DNA of 6,287 nucleotides, from contig CAMEPN010000117.1 of NCBI GenBank assembly GCA_945931735.1, positions 1 to 6,287 of the forward strand, given 5' to 3'. This document shows positions 1-6,128 of the stretch, piece by piece. A program made the position numbers and the translations under genes. The stretch's first letter is position 1. Each line of letters starts with the position of its first letter. The stretch is from an uncultured Clostridia bacterium. GTDB taxonomy: Bacteria > Bacillota > Clostridia > Oscillospirales > Ruminococcaceae. The notes below the pieces were generated by a model. It was given only the letters and a program-made list of their open reading frames with translations. It had not been told where the DNA came from and did no database searches.

Positions 1-1161
1 CTGCGAGAACATATCCCCGATGTTGACCGTGCCCGCGCTTACGCCGTCGAACATTATCCACCCGAAAACGACCAGCACGAACGTATACAGCCAGCTTATA
101 AAGGACGGCAGCTTCTCGAGCCATTTTCCGAGGAACAGCCTTTCAAGTATGATAAGCACGCCGAAATACACGCCCCACAGCATGAAATTCCAGCTTGCGC
201 CGTGCCATATGCCGGTTATAGCCCAGACGATGAAAAGGTTGAGTATAGTCCTCGGCAGACCTTTTCGGTTGCCGCCGAGCGGGATATAGACGTAGCTTCT
301 GAACCACGCGCCGAGCGTGATGTGCCATCTTCTCCAGAATTCCGAAATGCTGTGCGACATATAGGGGTAGTTGAAGTTTTCGGGGAAATTGAAGCCCATC
401 ATCTTGCCCAGCCCTATCGCCATATCGGAATAGCCGCTGAAATCAAAGTAGATCTGAAACGTGAATGCGAGAATGCCGAGCCACGCCGTAGCGGCGGAAA
501 GCTCGGAATATTCCATCGCCTTGACCGAGGTCCAGAGCGCTCCGATATTGTTCGCGATAAGCACCTTTTTCCCCAAACCCGTTATAAAGCGGCTTATGCC
601 GTCGCCGAGCATCTTTTCGGACATAGTGCGATGGTCAAGCTCGTTCTGAACGTCCTCGTAGCGGACGATAGGTCCCGCGACTATCTGCGGAAACAGCGTG
701 ACGAACGCCATAAAATTAACCGCGCTTTTCTGCACCTTGATATTCCTGCGATAGAGGTCAATGGTATAGGACATCGACTGGAACGTGAAAAAGCTTATGC
801 CGATAGGAAGCGGGAGGTTCGGATTGGGTATCGAAAGCCCGAACCACGCGTTCGCGGAGTCGATGAGGAAGCCGAGATACTTGAACGTCGCGAGCAGCCC
901 CAAATTCATCAACAGCGAAACGATAAGGCAGATCTTCCTTATTTTCGGGTTATCGTCGTACTTGTCGATAAGCCGCCCCGCGGTGTAGTCGATGAAGGTC
1001 GACAGTATCATCGCGAAAACATATATCGGCTCGCCCCAAGCATAGAAGATAAGCCCGCTTACAAGGATAACGACGTTCTTCGCCTTAAAAGGCACAAGAT
1101 AATAAATTATCAGCGTTATCGGCAGAAATGCGAAAAGAAAAGTCAGACTGGAAAAAACCAT
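1..1161 (-). CDS. AlgI-like MBOAT family membrane O-acyltransferase (3' end outside window)
   Basis: Membrane-bound O-acyltransferase of the AlgI/DltB-like group. Such proteins take acyl groups (often acetyl) at the membrane and pass them to an extracytoplasmic polysaccharide or other surface polymer, usually with a partner SGNH/AlgJ/AlgX-like protein. The ATG at 1161 opens 387 codons that run off the left edge without a stop; AlgI relatives are typically somewhat over 450 residues, so the C-terminus is missing. Seen in the translation: many hydrophobic segments (about residues 5-24, 29-42, 76-94, 113-130, 147-165, 222-240, 305-319, 322-341, 353-371), the motif QIYFDFSGYSDMAIGLG at 236-252, SEFWRRWHITLGAWFRSYVY at 273-292 with H280, IPLGGNR at 293-299, and GIWHGASWNF at 317-326. 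H320 in WHG matches the conserved MBOAT catalytic histidine. A GGAGG (1166-1170) lies 4 nt before the ATG. It starts 13 nt after the rnmV stop, so it is probably co-transcribed. The acyl donor and acceptor cannot be told from this window. Plus-strand open frames here are shadows. Confidence 0.93.
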   Translation of the reverse strand, partial: MVFSSLTFLFAFLPITLIIYYLVPFKAKNVVILVSGLIFYAWGEPIYVFAMILSTFIDYTAGRLIDKYDDNPKIRKICLIVSLLMNLGLLATFKYLGFLIDSANAWFGLSIPNPNLPLPIGISFFTFQSMSYTIDLYRRNIKVQKSAVNFMAFVTLFPQIVAGPIVRYEDVQNELDHRTMSEKMLGDGISRFITGLGKKVLIANNIGALWTSVKAMEYSELSAATAWLGILAFTFQIYFDFSGYSDMAIGLGKMMGFNFPENFNYPYMSHSISEFWRRWHITLGAWFRSYVYIPLGGNRKGLPRTILNLFIVWAITGIWHGASWNFMLWGVYFGVLIILERLFLGKWLEKLPSFISWLYTFVLVVFGWIMFDGVSAGTVNIGDMFSQ

Positions 1162-1174
1162 AAAACCTCCGCAG

Positions 1175-1759
1175 CTATTCTGGCTGCTTTATCATAGAAA
1201 AAAACTGCTCCCTTGTGTAGTTTACGTTAAGTATTTCAAGGAGCAGGTTCGCGGAAAGCAGCTCGGGCAGACCCAGCCGCTTCTGAAGCGCTTTCCTCCG
1301 CTCCGAGGAATTTTCCCCGCCCGAAAGCCCGAGGCCGACAAGGTCGGCTTTGGTTATCGGGTCGCCCTTGGGCGCTTCCTCCTCGGAAATAACGCCCGCC
1401 TTTCGGAACGCCTCGAGCAGCACCTGTGCGCTCATTCCCTCGACGCCGAGCTTGCCCTGCTTTGAGGGAGTTCGTTTGCGGCGCTCCTTTCCGAAGATGT
1501 CGGGGATATATACGTTTATGACCTCGCCCTCTTTTACCACGCTCCGCAGCCGCGAGCGTATCTGAAACCCCGCGCTGTCGCTGTCGGTAAGAATAATTAT
1601 GCCCGTCTTTTTCGCGAGCATTTTTATAAGCTCGGTCGTTTCCCTGTCCTTGTACAGCGCGAAGCCGTTTGTCGGGATTATCAGCGCGTCGACAAGCGAC
1701 GAGAGCTTTATCTTGTCATACCTGCCCTCAACTATTATTGCCTGTTTTATTTTAATCAT
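1175..1759 (-). CDS. rnmV: Ribonuclease M5 (TOPRIM-domain 5S rRNA maturation endonuclease)
   Basis: RNase M5 cuts precursor 5S rRNA in the cytoplasm to give both mature ends; in Bacillus subtilis it acts on the precursor bound to ribosomal protein L18. The 194-residue length fits the family. The N-terminal TOPRIM domain (about residues 4-90) shows the acidic metal-binding residues: E11 in IIVEGRYD and D59/D61 in ILTDSDSAG. NGFALYKDRE (31-40) and PDIFGKERRKR (86-96) are also M5-like, followed by the conserved tail with GVEGMSAQ (105-112). The C-terminal half (about 112-190) corresponds to the small domain found after TOPRIM in M5 proteins (DUF4093-like). The gene starts 9 nt after the holA stop. 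Its only ribosome-binding signal is GAGATGAT (1768-1775), which overlaps that stop, so translation is probably coupled to holA. It lies away from its common partner ksgA, which is not in the window. Main alternative: another small TOPRIM nuclease, which I consider unlikely. Confidence 0.92.
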   Translation of the reverse strand: MIKIKQAIIVEGRYDKIKLSSLVDALIIPTNGFALYKDRETTELIKMLAKKTGIIILTDSDSAGFQIRSRLRSVVKEGEVINVYIPDIFGKERRKRTPSKQGKLGVEGMSAQVLLEAFRKAGVISEEEAPKGDPITKADLVGLGLSGGENSSERRKALQKRLGLPELLSANLLLEILNVNYTREQFFSMIKQPE

Positions 1760-1768
1760 TACATCAAA

Positions 1769-2809
1769 TCATCTCGGCAGCACGGATATCTCCGTCAGCG
1801 CCTCTTCTATAAGCGTCCGCTTGTCCGCCGAGGAAGAATTAAGGCTGACGTTCGCGCGGAACAATATCTCAAGGCAGTCCTCGAGAAACCGCTCGGACAG
1901 CCGCTGCGCGGCGCCGTATGCCCTTTTCATGACGAACGACCTGTTCGGCGGAAACTTGAATGCCGCCGCTGCGTCGGTGTAGCTTTTCCTCGCGGCAGCG
2001 CCTATTTTCGCGCGGTAGAGGTCGGTGAAATAGCCCGAAAGCGCGGCGAGAATGATTATCGGCTCCTCGCGGCGGACGAAAAGATCGTCCAGCACCGAAA
2101 AAGCCTTTTCCGTCCGCCCCGCGATAAGCTCGTCGGCGAGCGCGTAAATGCTCGCGTCGGCAGGCTTCGGACAGAGCGCGTCGATATCCCCGCGGGTTAT
2201 CGGCGAGCCGTTTTTGTAGGCGCACAGCTTGTCAACCTCGTTGGACACGGCGGTAAGGCTCCTCCCGCACAGCTCCGCGAGATACGCCCCGTCCTCGCGG
2301 GACAGCGCGCAGCCGCTCCGAGCCGCCCTTTTCTCCGCCATGGCGGACACCTGCGCCGCGGACATGAACTTCATCTCGCAGGAGCAGCCCGCTTTCGCGC
2401 AGGCTTCCATGAGCTTTTTCATCTTAGCCTTGGGCTTTTTCGGGTCTATCGCGAGATGTACCTGCGAAATAATGAGAACAGTCGTGTCGGGGATATTCTC
2501 AATAATTGCGAGATACGCCTTGTTTTCCGCCGCGTCCAGTGCGTCGGGGTCAAGATCCTCTATCAGTATGCACTTTCTCTCCGAAAAAAACGGCAGGCTG
2601 TCCACCGCGTCGGAAAGCTCGTCTGCCGACGGCGGGTCGGAATATTTAACGAAATTCATGTCCTGCGATTCGGCAGGCACGGCGGCGTCGGTTATCCGCT
2701 TCGCGTACATTCCGACGAGGTAATCCTCCTCGCCCCAGAGAAAATACACCCCCGAAAGCTTTCCCGCCTTGAGGTCAGACTTAAGGCGTGGTTCTTCGAT
2801 GACCGCCAT
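1769..2809 (-). CDS. holA: DNA polymerase III subunit delta
   Basis: The delta subunit is the part of the clamp-loader complex that contacts and opens the beta sliding clamp during replication. At 346 residues it has normal length. The N-terminal AAA+-like domain begins with LSGVYFLWGEEDYL (18-31). This is the usual HolA signature, in which a functional Walker A is absent, so no ATP binding is expected. Further family features are SLPFFSERKCILIED (71-85), the segment AELCGRSLTAVSNEVDKLCA (178-197) with the typical N-E-x-x-K-L core, and DASIYALADELIAGRTEKAF (218-237) leading into the C-terminal helical oligomerisation domain (about 218-340). Its ATG overlaps the HIT stop by one base (TAATG), with a weak GAGATG 5 nt upstream, so translation is likely coupled to the HIT gene; rnmV follows after 9 nt. 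Clamp-loader delta subunits are poorly conserved, so the call rests on the signature segments and length. Confidence 0.93.
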   Translation of the reverse strand: MAVIEEPRLKSDLKAGKLSGVYFLWGEEDYLVGMYAKRITDAAVPAESQDMNFVKYSDPPSADELSDAVDSLPFFSERKCILIEDLDPDALDAAENKAYLAIIENIPDTTVLIISQVHLAIDPKKPKAKMKKLMEACAKAGCSCEMKFMSAAQVSAMAEKRAARSGCALSREDGAYLAELCGRSLTAVSNEVDKLCAYKNGSPITRGDIDALCPKPADASIYALADELIAGRTEKAFSVLDDLFVRREEPIIILAALSGYFTDLYRAKIGAAARKSYTDAAAAFKFPPNRSFVMKRAYGAAQRLSERFLEDCLEILFRANVSLNSSSADKRTLIEEALTEISVLPR

Positions 2810-3150
2810 TATGCCATCTCGTTTCTGAGCTTCTTTCCGCCGAGGATATGGAAATGCAGGTGGCGGACGGTCTGACCGCCGTTCTCCCCGATATTGGAAA
2901 CAACGCGGTAGCCGTCGGAAAGCCCCTCGGCGCGCGCTATCTCTGCTATCTTCTCGAAAATATAAGAAACGACCGTGCTGTTTTCGGGTGTTATTTCGTC
3001 AACGCCTCCGATATGCTCCTTCGGGATAACGAGGATATGCGTCGGCGCCATCGGCGCGATGTCGCGGAACGCAAGTATCTTGTCGTCCTCATACACCTTT
3101 GTCGAGGGTATTTCCCCCGCGATTATTTTGCAGAATAAGCAGTTTTCCAT
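2809..3150 (-). CDS. HIT family (histidine triad, Hint-type) nucleotide-binding hydrolase
   Basis: A small cytoplasmic purine-nucleotide phosphoramidase/nucleotidyl hydrolase of the Hint branch; relatives cleave AMP-linked substrates such as AMP-lysine and aminoacyl adenylates. The 113-residue protein shows the histidine triad HLHFHILGG at 97-105 (H97, H99, H101; H99 is at the position of the usual nucleophile). It also has CLFCKIIAGEIPS at 4-16, where C4 and C7 suggest the zinc-site version, and APTHILVIPKEH at 35-46. The start is placed at 3150, not at the in-frame ATG 18 nt upstream (3168), because GGAGG at 3156-3160 sits 5 nt before it and the protein then begins MENCLFC, as is usual for the family. 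It is the first gene of the tight HIT-holA-rnmV-MBOAT run and lies 133 nt after alaS. Its physiological substrate is unknown. Confidence 0.93.
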   Translation of the reverse strand: MENCLFCKIIAGEIPSTKVYEDDKILAFRDIAPMAPTHILVIPKEHIGGVDEITPENSTVVSYIFEKIAEIARAEGLSDGYRVVSNIGENGGQTVRHLHFHILGGKKLRNEMA

Positions 3151-3154
3151 ATTT

Positions 3155-3160
3155 ACCTCC
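3155..3160 (-). promoter_or_regulatory. Ribosome binding site that fixes the HIT gene start
   Basis: GGAGGT read on the minus strand, 5 nt from the ATG at 3150 when counted from the end of GGAGG. It lies inside the longer open frame that begins at 3168. The ATG at 3168 has no purine-rich sequence at a useful distance, so the downstream start is preferred. Confidence 0.85.
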
Positions 3161-3206
3161 GTTGTCATTTAAACGTTCCGGTCAGCGACCAATATTATCA
3201 TATAAT

Positions 3207-3251
3207 CAACAAGCGCGGAAACGGCGTAAACACGCGCTCCCGCGCTTATTG
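3207..3251 (-). other. Intergenic RNA stem-loop between alaS and the HIT gene
   Basis: An inverted repeat: arm 3207-3218 pairs with arm 3240-3251 around a 21-nt loop. Eight central base pairs (AAGCGCGG with CCGCGCTT) are perfect. The full 12-bp stem contains one odd position (3210/3248), which is a G-U wobble in minus-strand RNA but an A-C mismatch in plus-strand RNA. So the structure is built for the direction in which alaS and the HIT gene are transcribed. The loop holds a second small hairpin, GCGT/ACGC at 3224-3227 and 3232-3235, closed on four bases. It sits 32 nt after the alaS stop. The minus-strand sequence after it is AT-rich but has no run of T, so it is at best a weak intrinsic terminator. 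It could also be a processing or stabilising element in the leader of the HIT operon. Confidence 0.6.
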
Positions 3252-3252
3252 T

Positions 3253-3281
3253 ATCATAATAATCCGTTAATTTTCCGTTAA
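3253..3281 (-). promoter_or_regulatory. Candidate sigma-A promoter for the HIT-holA-rnmV-MBOAT genes
   Basis: Read on the minus strand: -35 TTAACG (3276-3281, 4 of 6 matches to TTGACA), a 17-nt spacer, and -10 TATGAT (3253-3258, 5 of 6 matches to TATAAT). It begins 2 nt after the alaS stop codon. Transcription would start near 3245-3247, which coincides with the first base of the perfect core of the stem-loop, leaving a leader of roughly 95 nt before the HIT ATG. The heptamer TTAACGG occurs twice here, 11 bp apart (copies at 3264-3270 and 3275-3281), and the upstream copy overlaps the -35. The match is moderate and AT-rich gaps produce chance hits; read-through from alaS is an alternative. 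Confidence 0.45.
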
Positions 3282-3283
3282 GC

Positions 3284-5929
3284 TTAGTGGATATACTTCG
3301 CCGCAATGCCCTCAGCCGCCGCGAGAGCCTCGCCGAGCTTTGAAGCGTCGGGAACGCCCGCCATAGCCTGATCGGGCTTTCCGCCGCCCTTTCCGCCTGC
3401 AACGGCAGCTATCTCGCGAACGAGTGTGCCCGCGTTCGCGCCCTTTGCTGCCGCCGTCTTGCTGCACTTGCAGAGGATATTGCTCTTTCCGTCGCCAGAG
3501 CCGACAGGCACTGCTACGAAGCAGTCGTACTTCTCGGCAAGGCTGTCGCCGACCTTGCGCAGACCGTCCGCGCCCGTTCCGTCGAGCACGGCGGTGATTA
3601 TCTTAACGCCCGCAATTTCGGGGACATTTCCGCCGAGGTCGCCGAGCTTTGCGTTAGCCGCCGCCTGCTCCATGCTCTCGATCTTTCTGTCCTTCTCGCG
3701 CAGCTCCGCAACCACGGATTCGCAGCGGTGAACGAGGTCGTTCGCATTCGGGAGCTTAAGCGCTTCCGCAGCCTTGTTCAGCGTGGACTTCATATCGTTG
3801 AGCATTTCGAGCACGTTCATGCCGGTCACAGCCTCGATACGCCTTACGCCGCTGGAAACCGACGACTCGGAAACTATCTTGAAAAGACCCGCCTGCGCGG
3901 AGTTTTTGAGGTGCGTACCGCCGCAGAATTCGGTGGAATATTCTCCCACGGAAACAACGCGTACCACGTTGCCGTACTTCTCCCCGAACAGCGCCATTGC
4001 GCCCTTTTTCTTTGCTTCCTCGATAGGCAGCTCCTCGGTCACTACGGGAACAGCCGCCATTATTACCTTGTTTACATATTCCTCGATCTTCGCAAGCTCA
4101 TCGGGTGTGACCGCACTGAAATGGCTGAAGTCAAAGCGGCAGCGGTAGGGGTCAACGTAAGAGCCGCTCTGGTGAACATGGTCGCCGAGCACGCTGCGCA
4201 GCGCCGCCTGAAGAATGTGCGCGCAGGTGTGGTTGCGCTCGGTAGCCGCGCGCTTTTCCGCGTCGACCTTTGCGAGCACCTCTTCGCCCGCCGCGAATCC
4301 GCCGCTTACCACCTTGCCGTTGCAGATGAATGCGCCGTTTGTCAGCTTCTGCGTATCTGTTACCTCGATAACGTTGTCGCCGCTAGAGATAGTGCCGCAG
4401 TCGCCTACCTGACCGCCCATTTCCGCATAGAAAGGCGTTTTCTCGATGATAACGGAAACGTCGTCGCCCTCCTCGCAAAGCTCGGAAACAGCGCCGTTCT
4501 TTACGATAGCGAGCAGCTTTGTAGCGCTCTCGAGCGTCGAATAACCGACGAACTCTGTCTTGTATGCGTCAAGCTCGGAGTTCTTCGCGTTGTCCCAGCC
4601 GCCGCCGAGCTTCTTGTTCGCGCGGGCAGTGGTTTTCTGCTCCTGCATGAACTGCCTGAAGCCCTCTTCGTCCGCCTCAAGACCCTTTTCGTGGAGTATC
4701 TCCTTAGTGAGGTCGAGCGGGAAGCCGTAGGTGTCGTGGAGCTTGAATACGTCCGCGCCGGGGAGCGTCTTTTCGCCCTTTGCAATGAGCGCGTCGATCA
4801 TCTCGCCCAGTATCTCGGTGCCCTTGTCGATAGTCTTTGCGAAGCTCTCTTCCTCTGTCTGAATAACCTTCTTGATATAAGCGCGCTTTTCGCCCAGCTC
4901 GGGATATGCGGAGAGGTTCTCGTCGATAACGGTGTCGCATACCTCATGCAGGAACGGGCGCTTGCAGCCGAGCATTCTGCCGTGTCTTGCCGCGCGGCGG
5001 AGCAGTCTGCGAAGAACGTAGCCTCTGCCCTCGTTGGACGGGAGAACGCCGTCGCCTACCATGAATGTCGTGCTTCTGATGTGGTCGGTGATAACGCGGA
5101 TAGAGATGTCCTTCTGCTCGTCGTCCTTGTAGTTTACGCCGACTATGGAGCAGATCTTCTTCATTATATTCTGAACGGTGTCGACCTCGAACAGGTTGTC
5201 AACGTCCTGCATTACGCAGGCAAGTCTTTCCAGACCCATTCCCGTGTCAATGTTCTTGGTAGCAAGCTGGGTGTAGTTGCCGTTGCCGTCGTTGTCAAAC
5301 TGTGTGAATACATTGTTCCATATCTCGATGATACGGTCGCAGTCGCCGACTTCCTCGAAATTATCCTGTCCGATGTGGTCAAAATGGCCGTACTTCTCGC
5401 CGCGGTCGTAGTGAATTTCGGAGCAGGGACCGCAGGGGCCGCTTCCGTGCTCCCAGAAGTTGTCAGCCTTGCCGAGCTTGATGATACGCTCGCGCGGAAC
5501 GCCTACCTCGTTTGCCCAGATATCGCCTGCCTCGTCGTCCTCCTCGTAGATAGTGACCCAAAGGCGCTCAGGCGGTATCTCAAGCACCTTTGTGAGGTAC
5601 TCCCACGCCCACGCGATAGCCTCGTGCTTAAAATAATCGCCGAAGGAGAAGTTGCCGAGCATTTCAAAATAGGTGCCGTGGCGCGCGGTCTTGCCGACGT
5701 TTTCAATGTCGGGAGTGCGTATGCACTTCTGGCAGGTGGTCACGCGGTGGCACGGGGGTTCCTCAATGCCCTGAAAATACTTTTTCAGCGGGGTCATTCC
5801 CGCGTTGATGAGAAGTATGGAATTATCTCCCTGCGGAACGAGCGGGAAGCTCGCCATTCGGAGGTGTCCCTTTGACTCGAAAAATTTAAGATAGCTTTCG
5901 CGCAGATCATTCAAACCTGTCCATTTCAT
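3284..5929 (-). CDS. alaS: Alanine--tRNA ligase (AlaRS), full length
   Basis: Charges tRNA-Ala with alanine in the cytoplasm using ATP and edits tRNA mischarged with serine or glycine. The 881-residue protein has the full bacterial layout. The class II catalytic core (about 1-240) includes FPLVPQGDNSILLINAGMTP (28-47), RVTTCQKCIRTPDIENVGK (62-80), GTYFEMLGNFSFGDYFK (85-101), GPCGPCSEIHYDRG (164-177) and motif 3 DTGMGLERLA (228-237). The tRNA-recognition domain has RGYVLRRLLRRAARHGRMLG (302-321). The editing domain carries zinc-ligand positions H567 and H571 (NHTCAH) and C669 and H673 (CGGTH). A linker helix (about 705-760) leads to the C-Ala domain with glycine-rich GGKGGGKPDQAMAG (845-858). 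The start is set at 5929, giving MKWTGLNDLRESYLKFFESK as in relatives; the ATG at 5950 lacks a ribosome binding site. It has its own strong promoter at 6005-6032. No key residue is missing. A 715-codon plus-strand open frame across this gene is a shadow. Confidence 0.98.
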   Translation of the reverse strand: MKWTGLNDLRESYLKFFESKGHLRMASFPLVPQGDNSILLINAGMTPLKKYFQGIEEPPCHRVTTCQKCIRTPDIENVGKTARHGTYFEMLGNFSFGDYFKHEAIAWAWEYLTKVLEIPPERLWVTIYEEDDEAGDIWANEVGVPRERIIKLGKADNFWEHGSGPCGPCSEIHYDRGEKYGHFDHIGQDNFEEVGDCDRIIEIWNNVFTQFDNDGNGNYTQLATKNIDTGMGLERLACVMQDVDNLFEVDTVQNIMKKICSIVGVNYKDDEQKDISIRVITDHIRSTTFMVGDGVLPSNEGRGYVLRRLLRRAARHGRMLGCKRPFLHEVCDTVIDENLSAYPELGEKRAYIKKVIQTEEESFAKTIDKGTEILGEMIDALIAKGEKTLPGADVFKLHDTYGFPLDLTKEILHEKGLEADEEGFRQFMQEQKTTARANKKLGGGWDNAKNSELDAYKTEFVGYSTLESATKLLAIVKNGAVSELCEEGDDVSVIIEKTPFYAEMGGQVGDCGTISSGDNVIEVTDTQKLTNGAFICNGKVVSGGFAAGEEVLAKVDAEKRAATERNHTCAHILQAALRSVLGDHVHQSGSYVDPYRCRFDFSHFSAVTPDELAKIEEYVNKVIMAAVPVVTEELPIEEAKKKGAMALFGEKYGNVVRVVSVGEYSTEFCGGTHLKNSAQAGLFKIVSESSVSSGVRRIEAVTGMNVLEMLNDMKSTLNKAAEALKLPNANDLVHRCESVVAELREKDRKIESMEQAAANAKLGDLGGNVPEIAGVKIITAVLDGTGADGLRKVGDSLAEKYDCFVAVPVGSGDGKSNILCKCSKTAAAKGANAGTLVREIAAVAGGKGGGKPDQAMAGVPDASKLGEALAAAEGIAAKYIH

Positions 5930-5939
5930 AGCTTTTCCG

Positions 5940-5944
5940 TCCTT
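5940..5944 (-). promoter_or_regulatory. Ribosome binding site that favours the alaS start at 5929
   Basis: AAGGA on the minus strand, 10 nt before the ATG at 5929. The alternative in-frame ATG at 5950 is preceded only by A/T-rich sequence with no purine core. The signal itself lies within the seven codons that the longer version would add. The spacing is on the long side, so the call also leans on the family N-terminus. Confidence 0.65.
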
Positions 5945-5980
5945 AAACATAATTAAATTTTACAGTTATTTCCATCTAGT

Positions 5981-6002
5981 AAATGTAATAACACATACAT
6001 TT
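5981..6002. repeat. Inverted repeat at the predicted alaS transcription start
   Basis: Two perfect 7-bp arms, AAATGTA (5981-5987) and TACATTT (5996-6002), separated by 8 nt. The predicted start of transcription (about 5997-5999) falls within it, directly after the -10 box. It could be an operator or a short hairpin at the 5' end of the alaS mRNA. In AT-rich sequence a repeat of this size can arise by chance, so no function is claimed. Confidence 0.45.
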
Positions 6003-6004
6003 TA

Positions 6005-6032
6005 ATTATAACACATTTTCTTAAAAAGTCAA
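6005..6032 (-). promoter_or_regulatory. Strong sigma-A promoter of alaS
   Basis: Minus strand: -35 TTGACT (6027-6032, 5 of 6), 16-nt spacer, -10 TATAAT (6005-6010, perfect) preceded by TGT, which makes an extended -10. Start of transcription is expected near 5998, giving a leader of about 70 nt before the alaS ATG. It lies downstream of the pyrD terminator, so alaS forms its own transcription unit start. The leader is too short for a T-box. Confidence 0.85.
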
Positions 6033-6057
6033 TATCTGCGCACGGGCAAACGAAAAA

Positions 6058-6086
6058 TTTCATTTTCTAAAAGGAACAAAATGAAA
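6058..6086. repeat. AT-rich inverted repeat next to the pyrD terminator
   Basis: TTTCATTTT (6058-6066) and AAAATGAAA (6078-6086) are perfect 9-bp arms around 11 nt. The right arm coincides with the T-rich tail of the pyrD terminator on the minus strand, so in pyrD RNA this repeat would compete with or follow the GC hairpin. It may simply reflect the T-rich tail. Confidence 0.4.
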
Positions 6087-6107
6087 AGCCGCCCTTTTCG
6101 GGGCGGC
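6084..6107 (-). terminator. Rho-independent terminator of pyrD
   Basis: On the minus strand a perfect 7-bp GC-only stem, GCCGCCC (6101-6107) with GGGCGGC (6088-6094), closes on the 6-nt loop CGAAAA. It is followed directly by TTTT (6084-6087) and a further T-rich stretch. It starts 21 nt after the pyrD stop and separates the pyrimidine genes from alaS. Confidence 0.9.
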
Positions 6108-6128
6108 AATGATATCAATTTCGCAAAA

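Noticed and set aside
202..1197. A 331-codon plus-strand open frame over the left end.
   Set aside because: The opposite strand reads as a clean MBOAT protein over 387 codons with conserved motifs and a good ribosome binding site. The plus-strand product is highly charged, low in hydrophobic content and unrecognisable.
1869..2225. An arginine-rich 118-codon minus-strand open frame within holA.
   Set aside because: It is another frame of the real holA gene, with composition typical of an out-of-frame reading of GC-rich coding sequence.
3151..3168. The longer HIT-gene start at 3168, adding MTTEVN.
   Set aside because: The strong GGAGG at 3156-3160 is inside that extension and correctly spaced for the ATG at 3150.
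3207..3251. Calling the alaS-HIT stem-loop a rho-independent terminator.
   Set aside because: There is no run of T after the stem on the minus strand, so I list it as an unassigned stem-loop and keep termination only as a weak possibility.
3728..5875. A 715-codon open frame on the plus strand antisense to alaS.
   Set aside because: It lies wholly inside alaS, has no family resemblance, no plausible ribosome binding site, and an odd composition rich in V, A, L and R. It follows from the codon bias of the GC-rich minus-strand gene, which removes stops in the opposing frame.
5930..5950. The longer alaS start at 5950, adding seven residues (MFKDGKA).
   Set aside because: No ribosome binding site precedes it, the AAGGA signal lies inside the extension, and AlaRS proteins normally begin at MKWTG-like sequence.
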